The translations under genes and the position numbers were made by a program. A stretch of DNA of 64,000 nucleotides from Odobenus rosmarus divergens. Its lineage: Eukaryota; Chordata; Mammalia; Carnivora; Odobenidae. This document shows positions 1 through 12,193 of this stretch, one piece after another; the stretch's first letter is position 1, and the number at the start of each line of letters is the position of its first letter. Where the stretch lies: contig NW_004451653.1 of NCBI RefSeq assembly GCF_000321225.1, positions 124,001-188,000 on the forward strand. Direction: 5' to 3'. The notes beneath the pieces were generated by a model. It searched no databases. It saw nothing but the letters and a program-made list of their open reading frames with translations, and was not told where the DNA came from.

Positions 1-726
1 CAAGTTTTCTTAATTTTTTCTGAAACTCAATTTCTTCATCTATATAATGAAGATAAGTTATTGCAATGGGTTGTTACAAAGATGAAATAAGATTGTCTAT
101 GCATATCATTTAGTCCAGTTTCTGATACATGTGCTTGTTAAATAATATGTATTGTTATTATGTCTCATGCCATTTCATCTCTCCAGAAAAGTTAAGTAAA
201 TTGCCTAAAGAAGAGCTAGAACTGGAGCCTGGGCTCCTGAATCAATCTTGACTTCATGGATTTGTTTAAGGGTTATGATTTATAAACCCAGTACAACATA
301 AATTTGCTCACAATGCTAAATATAAACAGCCAAGTGTTTTTTTTTTCTTTTTGTTTCTTTTCACTTGGCTCACCTTATAACCACACAGAGATTGTGAGGC
401 TTATCCAATTCTCACAGTGCATGGAGAGCCACGGTGAGCAATTAACTTCAACATTCTGAAGCCAACATGGACATTGACAGGCTAATGTTGACCTCGTGGC
501 CTTGATAGGGACATTATGGTTTATATTGCTATCCCTGGCAACCAACACCAAATGAAAACAGTTGGATAGGTGGGCTAAAGCCACCCTACTCAAGGTCACC
601 CATTCTCTATATCATTAACCACAAAGTCAAGATATTCCACCAAGGGAAAATAGGACAAAGCTAGTATCAATGAATTCCATGTTATATGGACTTGGAGATC
701 TATTAGTTCTCTGAATTAATAATGAG
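1..726. other. Intergenic, nothing recognised
   Basis: AT-rich single-copy-looking DNA with a short T-rich run near 337-360. No exon-like open frame, CpG cluster or repeat family was recognised. Confidence 0.5.
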
Positions 727-1438
727 TATTAGTTTCCTGTGGCTACAGTAACAAAATATCACAAACTTGGTGGCTTAAAACACAGAAATGTAGTCTACCA
801 CAGCTCTTGAGGTCAGAAATCCAAAATTAGTTCTAGTGAATCGAGGCGTCCATGGGGTACCCGGGTGGCTCAGTCGGTTAAGCAACCGAATCTTGATTTT
901 GGCTCAGGTCATGATCCCAGGGTTCTGGGATCCAGTCCCACCTCACCATGGGCTCTGCATTTAGCAGGGAGTCGGCTTGAGATTCTCTCTCTCCCTCTGC
1001 CCCTCCCCCTACCACCACTTGCTCGCTCTCTCTCTAAAATAAATGCATAAATCTTTAAAAAAGAAAAAAAATCAAGGTGTCCACAAAGCACCTTGCTCCT
1101 TCTGGAGGCTCGAAGGAAGAATCCCGTCCTCACCCCACCCAGCTTCTGATGGCTGCCAACATTCCTTGGCTTGCGGCCATAAAACTCCAATCTCTGCTTT
1201 CATCTTCTCATGACCTCCTTCTCTTTTTCCCGTGTCCAATCTCTCTTTGCCTCTCTCTAGTTAAGGACACCTGTGCTTGCATTTAGGGCCCCCCTCAGCT
1301 AATCCAAGAAAACCTCTCCATTTGGAGATCCTTATTTAATCACAGCTGCAAACTTTTTTCCGAATGAGGTAACATTCACAGGTTCCAGGCATTAGGATGT
1401 GGATATCTTGGGGGTGGGTGCATTTTCAGCCTACCACA
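727..1438 (-). repeat. MLT1-type MaLR LTR, antisense, split by a SINE
   Basis: Read on the minus strand it starts at TGTGGTAGGCTGAAAATGCA (1438 downward) and ends near CTAATA at 727. It has the internal landmarks of mammalian MLT1 LTRs: 'ccttggcttgcggcc', 'ttctggaggctc', and 'acttggtggcttaaaacac' at the far end. A CAN SINE (853-1071) interrupts it. A second diverged copy of the same family lies at 4704-5192. Subfamily not assigned. Confidence 0.75.
853..1071 (+). mobile_element. CAN SINE (tRNA-derived, carnivore)
   Basis: Head 'cccgggtggctcagtcggtta' like a tRNA A box, B-box-like 'tcccagggttctgggatcc', CT-rich tract, AATAAA-like tail and A-rich end. Flanked by imperfect target-site duplications TCGAGGCGTCCA (841-852) and TCAAGGTGTCCA (1072-1083). 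Inserted in an MLT1 LTR; TSD divergence suggests an older copy. Confidence 0.9.
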
Positions 1439-2039
1439 ATGGGCTCATACTTCCTAAAACATGATATCCAGGTACTCCATCGGGCTTGTTTTTAAGACAT
1501 AAAATGGGCCCCTCTATTCACAAATATATATTCTTTACCATGATTTAACAGGAAATGCCTGAAAACCCAACCATGATCCCTAAAAGAGTCTAATGTTTGC
1601 TCCCATGGTTCTTCATGCAACAATGCTGGCTGTCTGGTGAGTTGCCTTCTGGCCGACACTTCCCTCAAGAGTCTTCATATATATATATATATATCTTTGA
1701 TTACCTTCCTTTCCTCTAGCATAGTAATTAGTGAAAATAATACATTATAAACAATATACAGCCTTAGGAAGAAATGTTTTTGAAATGTGGAGCTTAAAAG
1801 AACAGAGCACATCTCGTAAATGACTGGCCTCTGGGAAAGTAAAGCTGTCTCCAACACAACCTTCCAGAAGCTGACCCTCCAAAGAGGGAGATGAAGCGCC
1901 AACAACACAAGCTGCCACAAGAATGCAGGGGTTGCTTTTCCCAGCTGCAGGTGATGTAGAAAGACAGCCTCTTTGCTTCTCGCTCTTCATCCAGCCCTCG
2001 CCACACCCCCGTGAGGGGAGTGCTATCACTATGCCCCGC
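1439..2039. other. Intergenic with short (TA)n tract
   Basis: Only a short alternating AT tract at about 1676-1694 stands out. The interval ends at the abrupt edge of the CpG island at about 2040. Confidence 0.4.
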
Positions 2040-2850
2040 TAACAGATGAAGCGCGTGCCAGAAGGGCCTTGGCCAGTCACAGGGCTTGAAGCGGTCTGGC
2101 CAGCTCTGCTCGGTCCCCAGAGTGCCCAGCTACTACCTCGCGCGCCCGCGTTTGTCCGCAGAGCACTCGCAGTTGGAACTAGTTGGCTAATTGGGATGCA
2201 GAGCTGGAGAGCCGCGCGCGCCCACCGCCGACGTGGGCTACCCGGGCCCCGCAGCCTGGCTTCGCACCGCACCGCACCGCAGGCTCCGGGACTGCGCCCA
2301 GTGCCACCCCAGTCCGGCTCGGGGCCTCGCCCACGCATGCCACAGACGCGCCCACAGCTCCCGGGCTTTGGATCCGGGACTACACGTAGGCGCTCACGCG
2401 CACACCCGTCAGTGCTGACCCTGATCTGCCGAAGCCTTGGTCTTGGGCCCCGTCGGCCGCCGTCGCCTGCTCTGCGGTCCCCGGCTGTCACTGGTGTCGT
2501 GGCGCCTCGCTCCCAAACATGCGCAGCGCGCTGGGTGTGCTGACGATCCACCCCAGGATCGCAGCTTGCCCACCGCGGGGAGGAGGCGGAAGCGTCAGGT
2601 TTCTGTCCCTTGAGCCCTCCTTTTTCGCCCGCCCTTGGGCTCCAGAGCCTCGCCTGGGGTGAAGTTCGGAGACGGCGAGGTCTCCGTGCCTCCTGTCTCT
2701 GCAGCCCGCGGAGCCATGGCTTGTCCGGCCACCGTGGGCTCCTCTGGCCCTGGCAACGTGGGAGATCCAGCCTTCGGACTGGAAAGCTGGCAGGAGACAA
2801 CGGGACAGAAAAAGGCCTGGAAACTTAAGCCGGCTCAAGAAGGGTGATTG
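2040..2850. promoter_or_regulatory. Orphan CpG island
   Basis: Base composition switches sharply to GC- and CpG-rich DNA, for example around 2211-2300 and 2440-2600, then returns to the AT-rich background after about 2850. NRF1-like half sites are visible ('catgcgcagcgcgctg' near 2518; 'cccacgcatgcc' near 2329). Several long open frames exist on both strands, but these are expected where stop codons are scarce, and none resembles a protein I know. It is about 24 kb beyond the RNF6 3' end, so it is not the promoter of either recognised gene. It may be a promoter for an unannotated noncoding RNA, a distal enhancer or an alternative promoter. Confidence 0.7.
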
Positions 2851-3119
2851 TTTGATGGTCGGACCGGGCTAATAACCTTTGGGATAGCGGAAAAATGAGA
2901 ATTATTGGGGTTTTGTGGTGTAGCGGTGGGTAAGAATGTCAGCCAGGGAACTCTGGTGAGCAAGAAATGTCACGCCTCTTGATTTTCTGGGTCTCAGTCA
3001 ATTTCTGACTCCTCTGAACCACATCCACCCACCCTTCCCTGCCCCCATCGGATGGGCTGGTTAAGAACTAAAAATTACCCCAGTCCCCTTACCAGGGGTT
3101 AGGCCAAATTCTGACTTGC

Positions 3120-3400
3120 TGGATAAATTCACGGTTTAGTAACTTACCCAAGATCACACTGCCAGTAAGTGGCAGGATTCACACCCAGATATCCTGGTCT
3201 CCAGAGGCTGTACTCTCAACCAAGATGCTATATCTCTTTATGAAATGTTTAGCCTCACCCCTATTTGAAACCAGTTTGGGTCACAGTGCTATGAAGCATA
3301 AAGCACACTGACTGCAAGTCAGAAGTGGCCTGAAACAAGACTCTATAGTTCTCTGGTCTTCAGTTTCCTCTGGATGAAATGGGGTTAATGTCCAAGGTCT
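3120..3400. repeat. MIR-like fragments
   Basis: 3125-3230 contains 'agtaacttacccaagatcacac' followed by 'ccagtaagtggcaggattcacaccca', the typical MIR core. 3300-3400 has a second MIR-like stretch with 'cagtttcctctggatgaaatggggttaatg'. Both are old and diverged. Confidence 0.6.
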
Positions 3401-4351
3401 TGGAATTCTAGGGAGTGTAACTGGTCATTTGAAAGCCACATCCAGCCCATCATAATGATGTCTCCTGGCTGACAGATTTTCAAGCCCAGATGCAGCAGCT
3501 TCTAGGTGAAGTGACCTCATCATCACTGATGCAAGACTAGATTCTGTACCACTAAACTGGTTGGTGCACAAGGACAGATGAGAAATGTTGAGGGTGCAAA
3601 GGAGGCAATTATGACACTAGCTGCCACCTACATCCACTCCCTCTCCACCTCCCTTCAAACAGACATGGACAAGAACTTAACTATGCCACGTGGGGAAGGG
3701 AGGCTGATTCTGGAGACAGTGACTCTGTAGTCCAAATGCCACTTATAAGTTTCAGAGAGATCCCTCACATCACATATGGCTGAGTACCTCCTGGAATTAT
3801 CAACAGTCCAGCTCAATTTACATTTCACTTTCCAAAACAAATGTAACTGTTCAAAAAAGAGCAGGAACTGCTTAAGCCATGCTTGCTGACTTCCTTGAAG
3901 CCAGAGGCCAGTGTCACATGAAAAGCACAGACTGGGGGAGTTTTAAGTGGAATCTGCAGCTATTTTCTCCCTCTCTGTGGGGACCTCAGTTGGCAAGTCA
4001 GAACAGATTCCTGGAGAGGGTTCTGGTTGTGTGAAAATTGATTTGCAGGCTCAAAGGCTTGCACTCCCCTGAGGCCAAAGGGAGTCTTCTTAAATTTAAG
4101 ATATAATCAAAATGGTTCCTATTGTAACAGACCTTTGTATGGAAATAAGCAGACTTGCTCAATCACTCAAAATCAAATGGCAGGCTCATTTGAACATAGT
4201 ATCAATGGCTGTGTTACGTATGTATATGTTCAGGTGAAATTTTATATCTCATTCCAAATAGGAAATAGAGATTTTAAAATTGCTTCAGTTTGGACATTTT
4301 CACCTAAAACCCAAAGCATTCAGAAGGGAAATTCCATTTAAAGTCCATTTG
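3401..4351. other. Intergenic, nothing recognised
   Basis: No repeat family, CpG cluster or convincing coding frame was seen. The short open frames here have no recognisable protein. Confidence 0.4.
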
Positions 4352-4388
4352 AATGAATGAATGAATGAATGGGCGAATGAATGAATGC
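4352..4388 (+). repeat. (GAAT)n microsatellite
   Basis: Tandem GAAT/TGAA tetranucleotides, interrupted once by 'gggc'. Confidence 0.85.
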
Positions 4389-4703
4389 AGTTTGCCCCAA
4401 TCTTATAGAAAGCCTACATTTTCACTTCTGAGCCCTTTTATAGACTCCAAGGAGTAGGAATTCATCTAGCTTATCCCAGAACTCTTGGGTAATAGAACTT
4501 TAGACTCAGCTCTAGACAGATCACATTCACCCATTCAGATCTTTAAGCTCGTGGGAAATAGGGATTTCACAATCTACTGATAAACCACCCCTATGCTTAA
4601 AAACCCTCACCTTTGGAATTGCTTTCCTGGTTATAATCCAGGCCCTCCTCCCACAATTCAGCATTATGGAAACTTAGATCTGGAAAACAACCTTAAAGGT
4701 TGT

Positions 4704-5192
4704 TGTATTAGTTTTCCAACAGACTTGATGGATTAAAACACAAATTTATTATTTTACAGTTCTGTACGTTAGAGTTCCAAAAGAAGTCAAAAACTCAACA
4801 CAAGTCATAAAAATCAAAGTGATAGCCGGGCTGTGTTCCTTTTTGGAGGCTATGTGTGGTGGGGGCAGGGGACTCTTTTCTTGCCTTTTCTACCTTTTAG
4901 AGGCTAACCGTATTCCTTGGTTTGTGGCCCACTTCCTCCTTCTTCAAAGCCAGCAACGTTGCACCTCTCTGACTGTTCTTCATATCATCCCTTGCGATGT
5001 CAGCCAGGAAACGTCTGATTTTAAGGACACAGAGATTGTCCCCCCCCCCCGCCCAGTAATCCAGAATAATCTCCCCATTTTAAGGTCCTTACTTTCTTCA
5101 CATGTATAAAATGCCTTCTACCCTGTAAGATAACACTCAAAGGTTCTAGGGATTAGGACATAGATGTCATCGGGGGTCATCATTCTACATAT
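4704..5192 (-). repeat. MLT1-type MaLR LTR, antisense
   Basis: Same family and orientation as 727-1438. Left edge 'tgtattagttttcc', middle 'ccttggtttgtggccc' and 'cttcaaagccagcaacg', right part 'ccagaataatctccccattttaaggtcc' and 'ggttctagggattaggaca'. A C-homopolymer run lies at 5040-5051. Confidence 0.75.
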
Positions 5193-5479
5193 ATGACAGG
5201 CATCTCTTCCAGCTCCTTTCTAGAAGAAGGAATTCCCTGATAGATGTTCCTCTAATCTGAGTACTTCCACTGATGGGGAGGTTATTACTTCACAAGGCCG
5301 CAAAAGGGTAATGTTGACCAACTCTAAATGTCACAGAATTCTAATGTTCAGTCCCAGTACTGCCCATGCATAGGTCCTTGTCTTAAGAAGCACAGGAGAA
5401 AACCTAAACTGGTATCCCCACCTACACATCCCCCACATGAAGTTCTTAATATATTTGAAAACAGCCAGAAGATTTTCCT

Positions 5480-5600
5480 TTTATTCATTAGTTGAACAAA
5501 TTGAACACCAATTGTATGTGGATGCTATCCTAGGCTTCAGAGATACAGTGATTAATCAGCCAAAGTCCCCAGTCTCATAATGCATTTCTTCTAGTGAAGG
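5480..5600 (+). repeat. L2-like fragment
   Basis: 'ttgaacaaattgaacaccaattgtatgtgg...taggcttcagagatacagtgatt' has the usual L2 wording for the region before its 3' end. Confidence 0.45.
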
Positions 5601-5713
5601 AAACAGGTGGATAATCCAATAGACAGCCTTAGCATCACCTTGAATACCACGAAATCAGGGGGACCAAAATAATTTTTGAAAGAATTTTATATGTGTTCTA
5701 AAAATCACCTGTT

Positions 5714-5884
5714 GGGGCACCTGGGTGGCTCAGTCAGTTAAGTGCCCAACTCTTGATTTCAGCTCAGGTCATGAACTCAGGGTTGTGAGACTGAGCCCCA
5801 CATCAGGCTCTGTGCTGGGCATGGAGCCTGCTTAAGATTCTCTCTCTCTCTCTCTCTCCCTCTGCTCCTCTACCCCCCAAAAAA
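5714..5884 (+). mobile_element. CAN SINE
   Basis: Head 'ggggcacctgggtggctcag', CT-rich tract at about 5838-5875, short A tail. Imperfect TSDs: AAAATCACCTGT just before and AAAATCTCCTGT overlapping the tail. Confidence 0.9.
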
Positions 5885-8509
5885 TCTCCTGTCAAGCAAT
5901 TATGGAGGGGGTGGGTAGAACTGGTTAGACCTTTGTACACATATTTTATATTTTAGAATTGTTTACATTTTGAATAATGGAAGAATACCAAAACCTTTTC
6001 AGAGCCATGGTCCTCTGAAGATCTTACTCTAGCCTTGAGGGAGAAACAATTATAAATGAGGCAGAACAGTTTCTATTAGAATTAGCAAAGATGGCTTTCT
6101 GGAAAAGGTAGAGCCTTCCAAGATGACCTTCCAAGATTTCAATAAGCAAAGACTAGCAGGGAGACATTCTATAGATTTGTACTTACACCAAGGCAGCCAG
6201 ATGAGAGGGAGAATCAGGGCAGATAAGCCTTTTAGTTTGGGCATATGGCTGAGGATAGGGCATAATCTGGATGTTTTCCAGAGAAGACTAGGAATTCAGT
6301 GGCAATGGGATAGCACAGTTCTGGCATTTCCCCATACTATCTGTAAAGATCCTGTAAAGCAAGAAAGAACCAAAAGTCAGACATGGAGGATAAGCAAGGC
6401 ACTTGAGAGGTTGGACTCCCCAGTCAGAGGATATTTTCTCACATGATCGGCAACACATCAGAATGGGGAAGTCTGACTCTGTAGTGCTCAAAAGGAAGGT
6501 CACTTGAGCCTACCAATGGGCTCTTCAGAAATAATGTGAAGGTGTTTGGAGCACAAGAGCCATTTCATGCTGTGTCCCTCTCTACAGTCTACAAAATCCA
6601 GATCTAAGTACCTTTAGCTTGCTGTGGTTGAGTTTACCTGAGTCACTCAGAACTCCAGGCTGTGACAACCTGTAAAGCAAAAGCTAGAGGATGCTCCAAT
6701 GGGTGAGGTCATCAAGGCATTTGTTCTTGTTCATTTAACTTAAATTTTACTCTTTTCTCTTCATCTAATTCAGCCTCTCCACATGCATTCTTGGAGCTGG
6801 TAATAGGAACATGCCATTTCTACTCATATGCTGTGCTGCTGTTTCTAGATGTAACTGAAATAATGAAAATAAACCTAACCAATTTTCATTCAAATTTCCT
6901 GACATAGAAAATGAAAAAAAAAAATCTGTTTATTTTCAATTTGGCTTTCCCAGAGGCTCTGCTGTTGACTCGATAATATTGAAAGTTCACTGGACTGAGT
7001 TATCTGATGACACAACTTCTCCATTGTTGGGAAAGTGATGCATTTTGTAATTAACATTTGAGGTCTCTCCTTCAATTTAGCTTTCTTTTAGAATGCTTTG
7101 TTGCTAAATGATTGTTTAAGTTTGTGTATTCATTTTGGCATGTCTGCCTTTAAGACTCAGAAGAATTCTGACTTTTGTTTGGCTACCGAATGACATCAGT
7201 CATAGTTCTGAAGACCTTCTTAATGATTGCTGGAAGTGTTTCTGGCATTGTTTTTGTTGGGACCAAATTTGTATCCTGTGATGATAATCTCGTTCTCAGT
7301 GTTTCTTATTTTTAAATTTTGTTGGGTCCCTAAGGGGGTATGCTCACTTGAAACTAAAAATTCCACTATAAGTGCTCAGGGTCTAAAATAAGAAAGGGTA
7401 GTACAGTGCTGGCTACCTTATTCAGTGTCTGAGTAAATAGTGGTATGACACTGGCATCTTATCCTTTTTTGGTTCTTGACAAGGTTCTGGAAAACTCTGA
7501 TCACTCCCTTCTGTTACTACCTGTATCACCCCTGGGAACTTGGGCACAACTAGTAGCAAAGATCAGTGGTTCCCATTCCTGTGAGGCAAAGTGTAATCTT
7601 GCTGAGGCAGCCAACTATGACTCAGTTTCTTTCCTTATTTGTACAGAGGTTTAGCTGTTTAAAGATGTACATGTTTGAGACAATTTGAGCAAACCAAGCT
7701 CTGCTTACTTAATGTCTACAAATACCATGGAAAATATTCCAAACCTCAAAGTCTACTCTTATACAGGAAGTTATTTCTTGGGGGCAGCTCCAGGATTGAC
7801 AGATCTAAGAGATGATCTCTACAATATCAGATCCTTACTGACATTGTAGCCTTAGACAGTAGGTGGAAGCTGAGAGAACTTGTTTGTAAGCACATGTGAG
7901 ATGCTCTGAGGAGTCTCACAGAAAGAAGCAGGAAGACTTTGAGAGGAGCTGGAGATCATGCACTAGCTGGTGAAAGTTAGGGCTGTATGAAATGGTTTAC
8001 TATTGTCAATTTTATCTGATTTGTCATTGTTCACCACTTCTCTTACCCAAAAGATGTCATGGCTGGTGGATTCATGGGTTCTTCTTCATTATCACTATCA
8101 CCATCATCACCAACATTTTGATTCATTGTTCATTTAGCATGAAACAGAAAAATCCAGAAATCCAAAGGGGGATTGAGTCATTCGAAATGTCAGAGAACTA
8201 GAGTGAAAATCTACAAATTCTTTCTGAGAATACAGAATCATTATCTAGCTCCAGTGTTCATGAGGCCAAGCCTCATTAAAGGATGCCATAAAGCTAGAAT
8301 ATTAAAAAGCTGGTAGAGAAATAGATAATATTCTATGGAACATTATGCTCTATTTAGACTATTTCAAGCCGGGGGGAAGGGGTGGTGTATGGGATAGATT
8401 ATTAAATACAAGATGTCGGAATAATTGGCCCTGTTTGGGGGGGGAATGATTAAAGTACAGTCTTAACTCCAACCATTCATGAAAATTCCAGGTGGATTAA
8501 ATATATAAA
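5885..8509. other. Intergenic, largely unassigned
   Basis: Mostly single-copy-looking DNA. About 7590-7650 has a faint MIR-like ending ('ctcagtttctttccttatttgtacag'), and 8080-8120 is CA/TC-rich. No gene is supported. Confidence 0.4.
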
Positions 8510-9470
8510 TATACTCACTCACTAAACAAATATGTATTAAGACATTACCATGGTCAAGTTGCTATAGATACAGCAGTAAACCAGACAAGAATCTCAGTTC
8601 TTGGGGTGCCTGGGTGGCTCAGTCAATTGAGCATCCAACTCTTGGTTTTGGCTCAGGTCATGACCTCAGGGTTGTGGGATCAAGCCCTGCATGGGCTCTG
8701 CACTGGGCATAGAGCCTGCTTGAGATTCTCTCCCTTTCCCTCTCCCTCACTTGTGTGCATGCATGTGCTTTCTCTCTCTAAAATAAATAAATCTTAAAAA
8801 AAAAAAAGAATCTTGGTTCTCATGGAGGCTACATTCTAGTGTGGAATGACAGACAGTAAGCATATTAGTAGGAATATGTGTTATCAGAAAAACAAAGCAA
8901 GCAATGGGAATAGGGAATAGGAGTTTGCAATTTCAAATAGGATGTTTAGGGAAGGCAACACTACAAAGATGACATTTGGGTAAAGACTTAAATAAGGTGG
9001 GAAGGTTGCCATGTAGTTATGGAGGGGGGACATTCAGGCAGAGGTAGCATTTAATACAAAGCCCTAAAATGGGAGCATACTTGTTTCAGAAATAGCAAGG
9101 AGTGGCTGATGTGCAGTGAGTGAGGGGAGAATAATAGGAAATGAGGCCAGAGAGGTAGCCAGGGATCAAAGGTTGATGGCCATTATAAGAACTTTGGCTT
9201 TTTCAAGTCAGATAGGAAGTAGCATGATCTAATTTTAATGGAATCTCTCTAATTTTTGTTTTGAAAATAGACTTAATGAAGGCAAAGTCAGGGGCAGGGA
9301 GACCTGTTAGAAGGCTATTGCAATATTCCAGCTGAAAGAGAGCAATAGCTCAGACCAGGGTGGTAGCAGTGAAACCGGTGAGAAGTGGTTGTTTCTGAAT
9401 ATAAGGAAGGCAGAGCTAATAGGATTTGTGGGGATGGGTTGGATATGCTGGCAAAAGAAAAAGAGAAGTA
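8510..9470 (+). repeat. L2 LINE 3' region, split by a SINE
   Basis: Two segments, about 8510-8602 and 8821-9470, read as one L2: first 'acagcagtaaaccagacaag', then later 'gaggccagagaggtagccaggg', 'gctattgcaatattccagctg' and 'gaccagggtggtagcagtg', in the order usual for L2 elements. The CAN SINE at 8603-8806 splits it. Confidence 0.65.
8603..8806 (+). mobile_element. CAN SINE in L2
   Basis: Head 'ggggtgcctgggtggctcag', 'aaataaataaatctt' and A tail. TSDs AGAATCTCAGTTCT before and AGAATCTTGGTTCT after. Confidence 0.92.
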
Positions 9471-9775
9471 CCCGTGCCTCCTGGTAATCATGCCCTTTTG
9501 TAATCCCCTCCTCTTGAGAGTGGGCTAGACCCAGTGGTCTGCTTCAAATCAATAGAAGATAACAAAGATGATGGGATGTTACTTCCCTGAGGAGATTACA
9601 TAATATTGTAACTTCTTTCTTATTAGCGGACTCTCTCTATTACCTTCTTAGCTTGCAAGCTTTGATGAACTAAGCCGCCATGTTGGAGAGGCCCATGTGG
9701 CAAGGGACCGAGGGTGACCTCTGGCCAGTTGCTAGCTGGGAATGGAGGCCCTCAGTCCAACAGCTATAAAGAGAA
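9471..9775 (+). repeat. MaLR (MLT1-like) LTR fragment
   Basis: 'tgtaatcccctcctcttgagagtgggctagaccc', 'gatgggatgttacttcc', 'gccgccatgttggagaggcccatgtggcaaggga' appear in the order seen in MLT1-type LTRs. The 3' portion is missing. Confidence 0.6.
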
Positions 9776-10149
9776 ATATTGTCAGGTTTTATTTTATAAT
9801 AATTTAAAATTTCTTTAGAAAAAAATTAATAAAGTTTTTAAAAATTCAACTAGGAATAAGAATTTATAACACATATAATCGACAAAATAGTAATATGAGT
9901 AAGATAATAGTTGCAATAATACATCCTAATATTTTAACTTCATAATATATCTAAAGTAATGAGAAAAAACTCATAACCCAATGAATATTAACTCAATGAA
10001 TATATGTAAATGCACAACAATACAAGCAGGCAATTCACACGGAAAAATATGACCTATAAATACATTAAAAGATGCTTAGCCTGATTTAAAAAAAATGCTA
10101 ATTGAAACAACAAAATGCCTTTTTTCCTTCTTATGACTCCATAAAGTAG
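9776..10149 (+). repeat. Old L1 ORF2-end fragment
   Basis: AT-rich. 'caagcaggcaattcacacgg', 'acattaaaagatgcttagcctg' and 'gctaattgaaacaacaaaatg' resemble the part of L1 ORF2 near its 3' end. No open frame survives. Confidence 0.45.
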
Positions 10150-10616
10150 GTACATGCATACCTCATTTTATTACACTTCGTAGATGTTGCAATTTTTATA
10201 AATTGAAGGTTTGTGGCAATCCTGCATCAAGTAAGCATGTCAGTAACATTTTTCCAACAGCATTTGCTCATTTTGTGTCTCTGTCACATTTTGGTAATTC
10301 TTGCAATATTTCAAACTTCTTCATTATTATATTTGTTATGGTAATCTGTGATCAGTGATTATGACTCACTGAAAGATGATGGTTAGCATTTTTTAGCAAT
10401 AAAGTATTTTTAATTAAGATATGTACATTGTTTTTTTAGACATAATGCTATTACACACTTAATAGACTGCAGCATAGTGTAAACATAATTTTTATATGCA
10501 TTGTGAAACCAAAGAATTCATTTGACTCATTGCAATATTATACTTATAGCAATATTAGCTTTATTGTAGTGGTCTGGAACTGAACCCACAATATCTCCCT
10601 CTGAGGTATGCCTATA
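10150..10616 (-). mobile_element. Tigger-type (TcMar) internally deleted DNA transposon
   Basis: Inverted ends 'gcatacctcattttatt' (about 10157) and 'ctgaggtatgcctata' (about 10600) frame a short nonautonomous copy with no transposase. Internal landmarks such as 'aaattgaaggtttgtggcaatcc' and 'cataatgctattacacacttaatagactgcag' match my recollection of Tigger1-class elements. Confidence 0.75.
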
Positions 10617-10765
10617 TTAATACTGTCCCCATTTTATAGATGAAGAAACTGAGGCTTCAAGAGGCTAAGTAACTTGCTCAAGGTCACACAATTATTCAGT
10701 TGCAAAACCACAATTTGAAACCAGTGTGTCTGTCTCTAGAGCTAATAGTCCAAACCACTGTACCA
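10617..10765 (+). repeat. MIR
   Basis: 'ccccattttatagatgaagaaactgaggcttcaagaggctaagtaacttgctcaaggtcacacaa' is a well-preserved MIR core, read in the sense direction. Confidence 0.85.
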
Positions 10766-11880
10766 TTGTGGGGTGATATGCAAACCCCCATCATCTCCCC
10801 TGTTACACACACACATACACACACTCATATACAGGACCATCTTTTGTAATTTCTCTAAAGATGACCTTATTTATTTGAACTTAATTTTCCTTGGAAATGT
10901 TATATGAGTTATTCTTTTCAGTCAAATCCTGATGAGATAAACCCAGGATCCTGTGGGGGAAAATACCAAACAGATTAACATATATATAATAGGAGACCCA
11001 GAAGAAGAGAATTAGAATGAGACATAAAAAATATTTAAAGATACAGTGACCAAAATTTTCCAAAATTTAATTAAAGCTCACAGACCCAAAAAGTTCACTG
11101 AACACCAAATAAAATAAATTCAAATAAAACTACCTAGGTACATTGTAGTCACACTGCTGAGAACCAAAGATAAAGAAAATGTCTTGAAAGCAGCAAGAGA
11201 AAGAAGATGGCACAAACATACATTGTTTCTGATGAGAAACAATATAGGTAGGGCCAGAAGTCAAAGATACAAAATCTCCAAAGTACTGAAAGGGAAACTT
11301 TATCAATCCAGAATGTTATGTCCAGAGAAAGGATCTTTCAGAAATAGGGGAGAAATAAAATATTTTCAGATAACTAAAAGTAATGGGTGTCCCGGAGTGT
11401 TACAAGGCAAGGGGAAAAAAAAGGCATACATATCGAAAAGGGAAAAAAAAAACTTTATTTGCATATGAAATGATTGGTATACAGAATATAATTAAGAATC
11501 TTTAAAAAGCTACTAGAATAAGTGAGGTTAGCAAAATCAGAGAATATAAGCTCAAAATACACAAAACCAATTGCATTTCTATATGCTAGTAATGAGGAAC
11601 TAGAAATTAAAATTGTACAAAAATAACATTTACAATTACTTCAAATAACCTGAAATACTTAGGCATAAATTTAACAAAATATACAAAATACACTCAAAAA
11701 ATACAAATCATTGCTGATATTAAAAAAAAACTAAATAAATGGAGATATATACAAATTTGATAGATTGAAAGATACAATATTTTTTAAGATTCATTTCTCC
11801 CCAAATTAATCTATAGATTCAATGCATTCCCAATCAAAATGCCGACATCCTTGGGGAAGAGGGACTTAAAAGTCTTTTTT

Positions 11881-12084
11881 GTTTGTTTGGGTTTTTTTAA
11901 AGATTTTTTTAATTTATTTGACAGAGAGAGACACAGTGAGAAAGGGAACACAAGCAAGGGGGAGTGGAAGAGGGAGAAGCAGGCTTCCCGCAGAGCAGAG
12001 TCCAATGTGGGACTCGATCCCAGGACACTGGGACCATGACCTGAGCCGAAGGCACTTGCTTAACAACTGAACCACCCAGGCGCC
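11881..12084 (-). mobile_element. CAN SINE, minus orientation
   Basis: Reads T tract, 'tttaatttatttgacagagag' and ends 'aaccacccaggcgccc' (reverse of the SINE head). TSD-like CTTAAAAGTCTTTTTT (11865-11880) and CTTAAAAGTTTTTTAT (12085-12100). It inserted at the T-rich tail of the older SINE at 12099-12193. Confidence 0.88.
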
Positions 12085-12098
12085 CTTAAAAGTTTTTT

Positions 12099-12193
12099 AT
12101 TTAAGTAATCTTTACACCCAACTTGGGGCTTGAACTCATGGCCCCGAGATCAAGAGTCAGATACTCTCCTGACTGAGCCAGCCAGGTGTCCCT
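12099..12193 (-). mobile_element. Older tRNA-derived carnivore SINE, minus orientation
   Basis: A short SINE form: 'taatctttacacccaacttggggcttgaactcatg...gactgagccagccaggtgtccct', the reverse of a tRNA-like head with A and B boxes and no long CT tract. A plus-strand relative is at 20775-20892. Confidence 0.75.

Noticed and set aside
2039..2800. 253-codon minus-strand open frame in the CpG island
   Set aside because: Arg/Pro/Gly-rich, overlaps open frames in other frames and on the other strand, resembles no known protein; long frames are expected in GC-rich DNA.
5040..5051. Poly(C) run as a functional site
   Set aside because: It lies inside an old LTR in a low-complexity context and may reflect homopolymer sequencing error.
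12099..12193. tRNA gene
   Set aside because: tRNA-like A and B boxes are part of a SINE head; no full cloverleaf, and the same sequence recurs at 20775.
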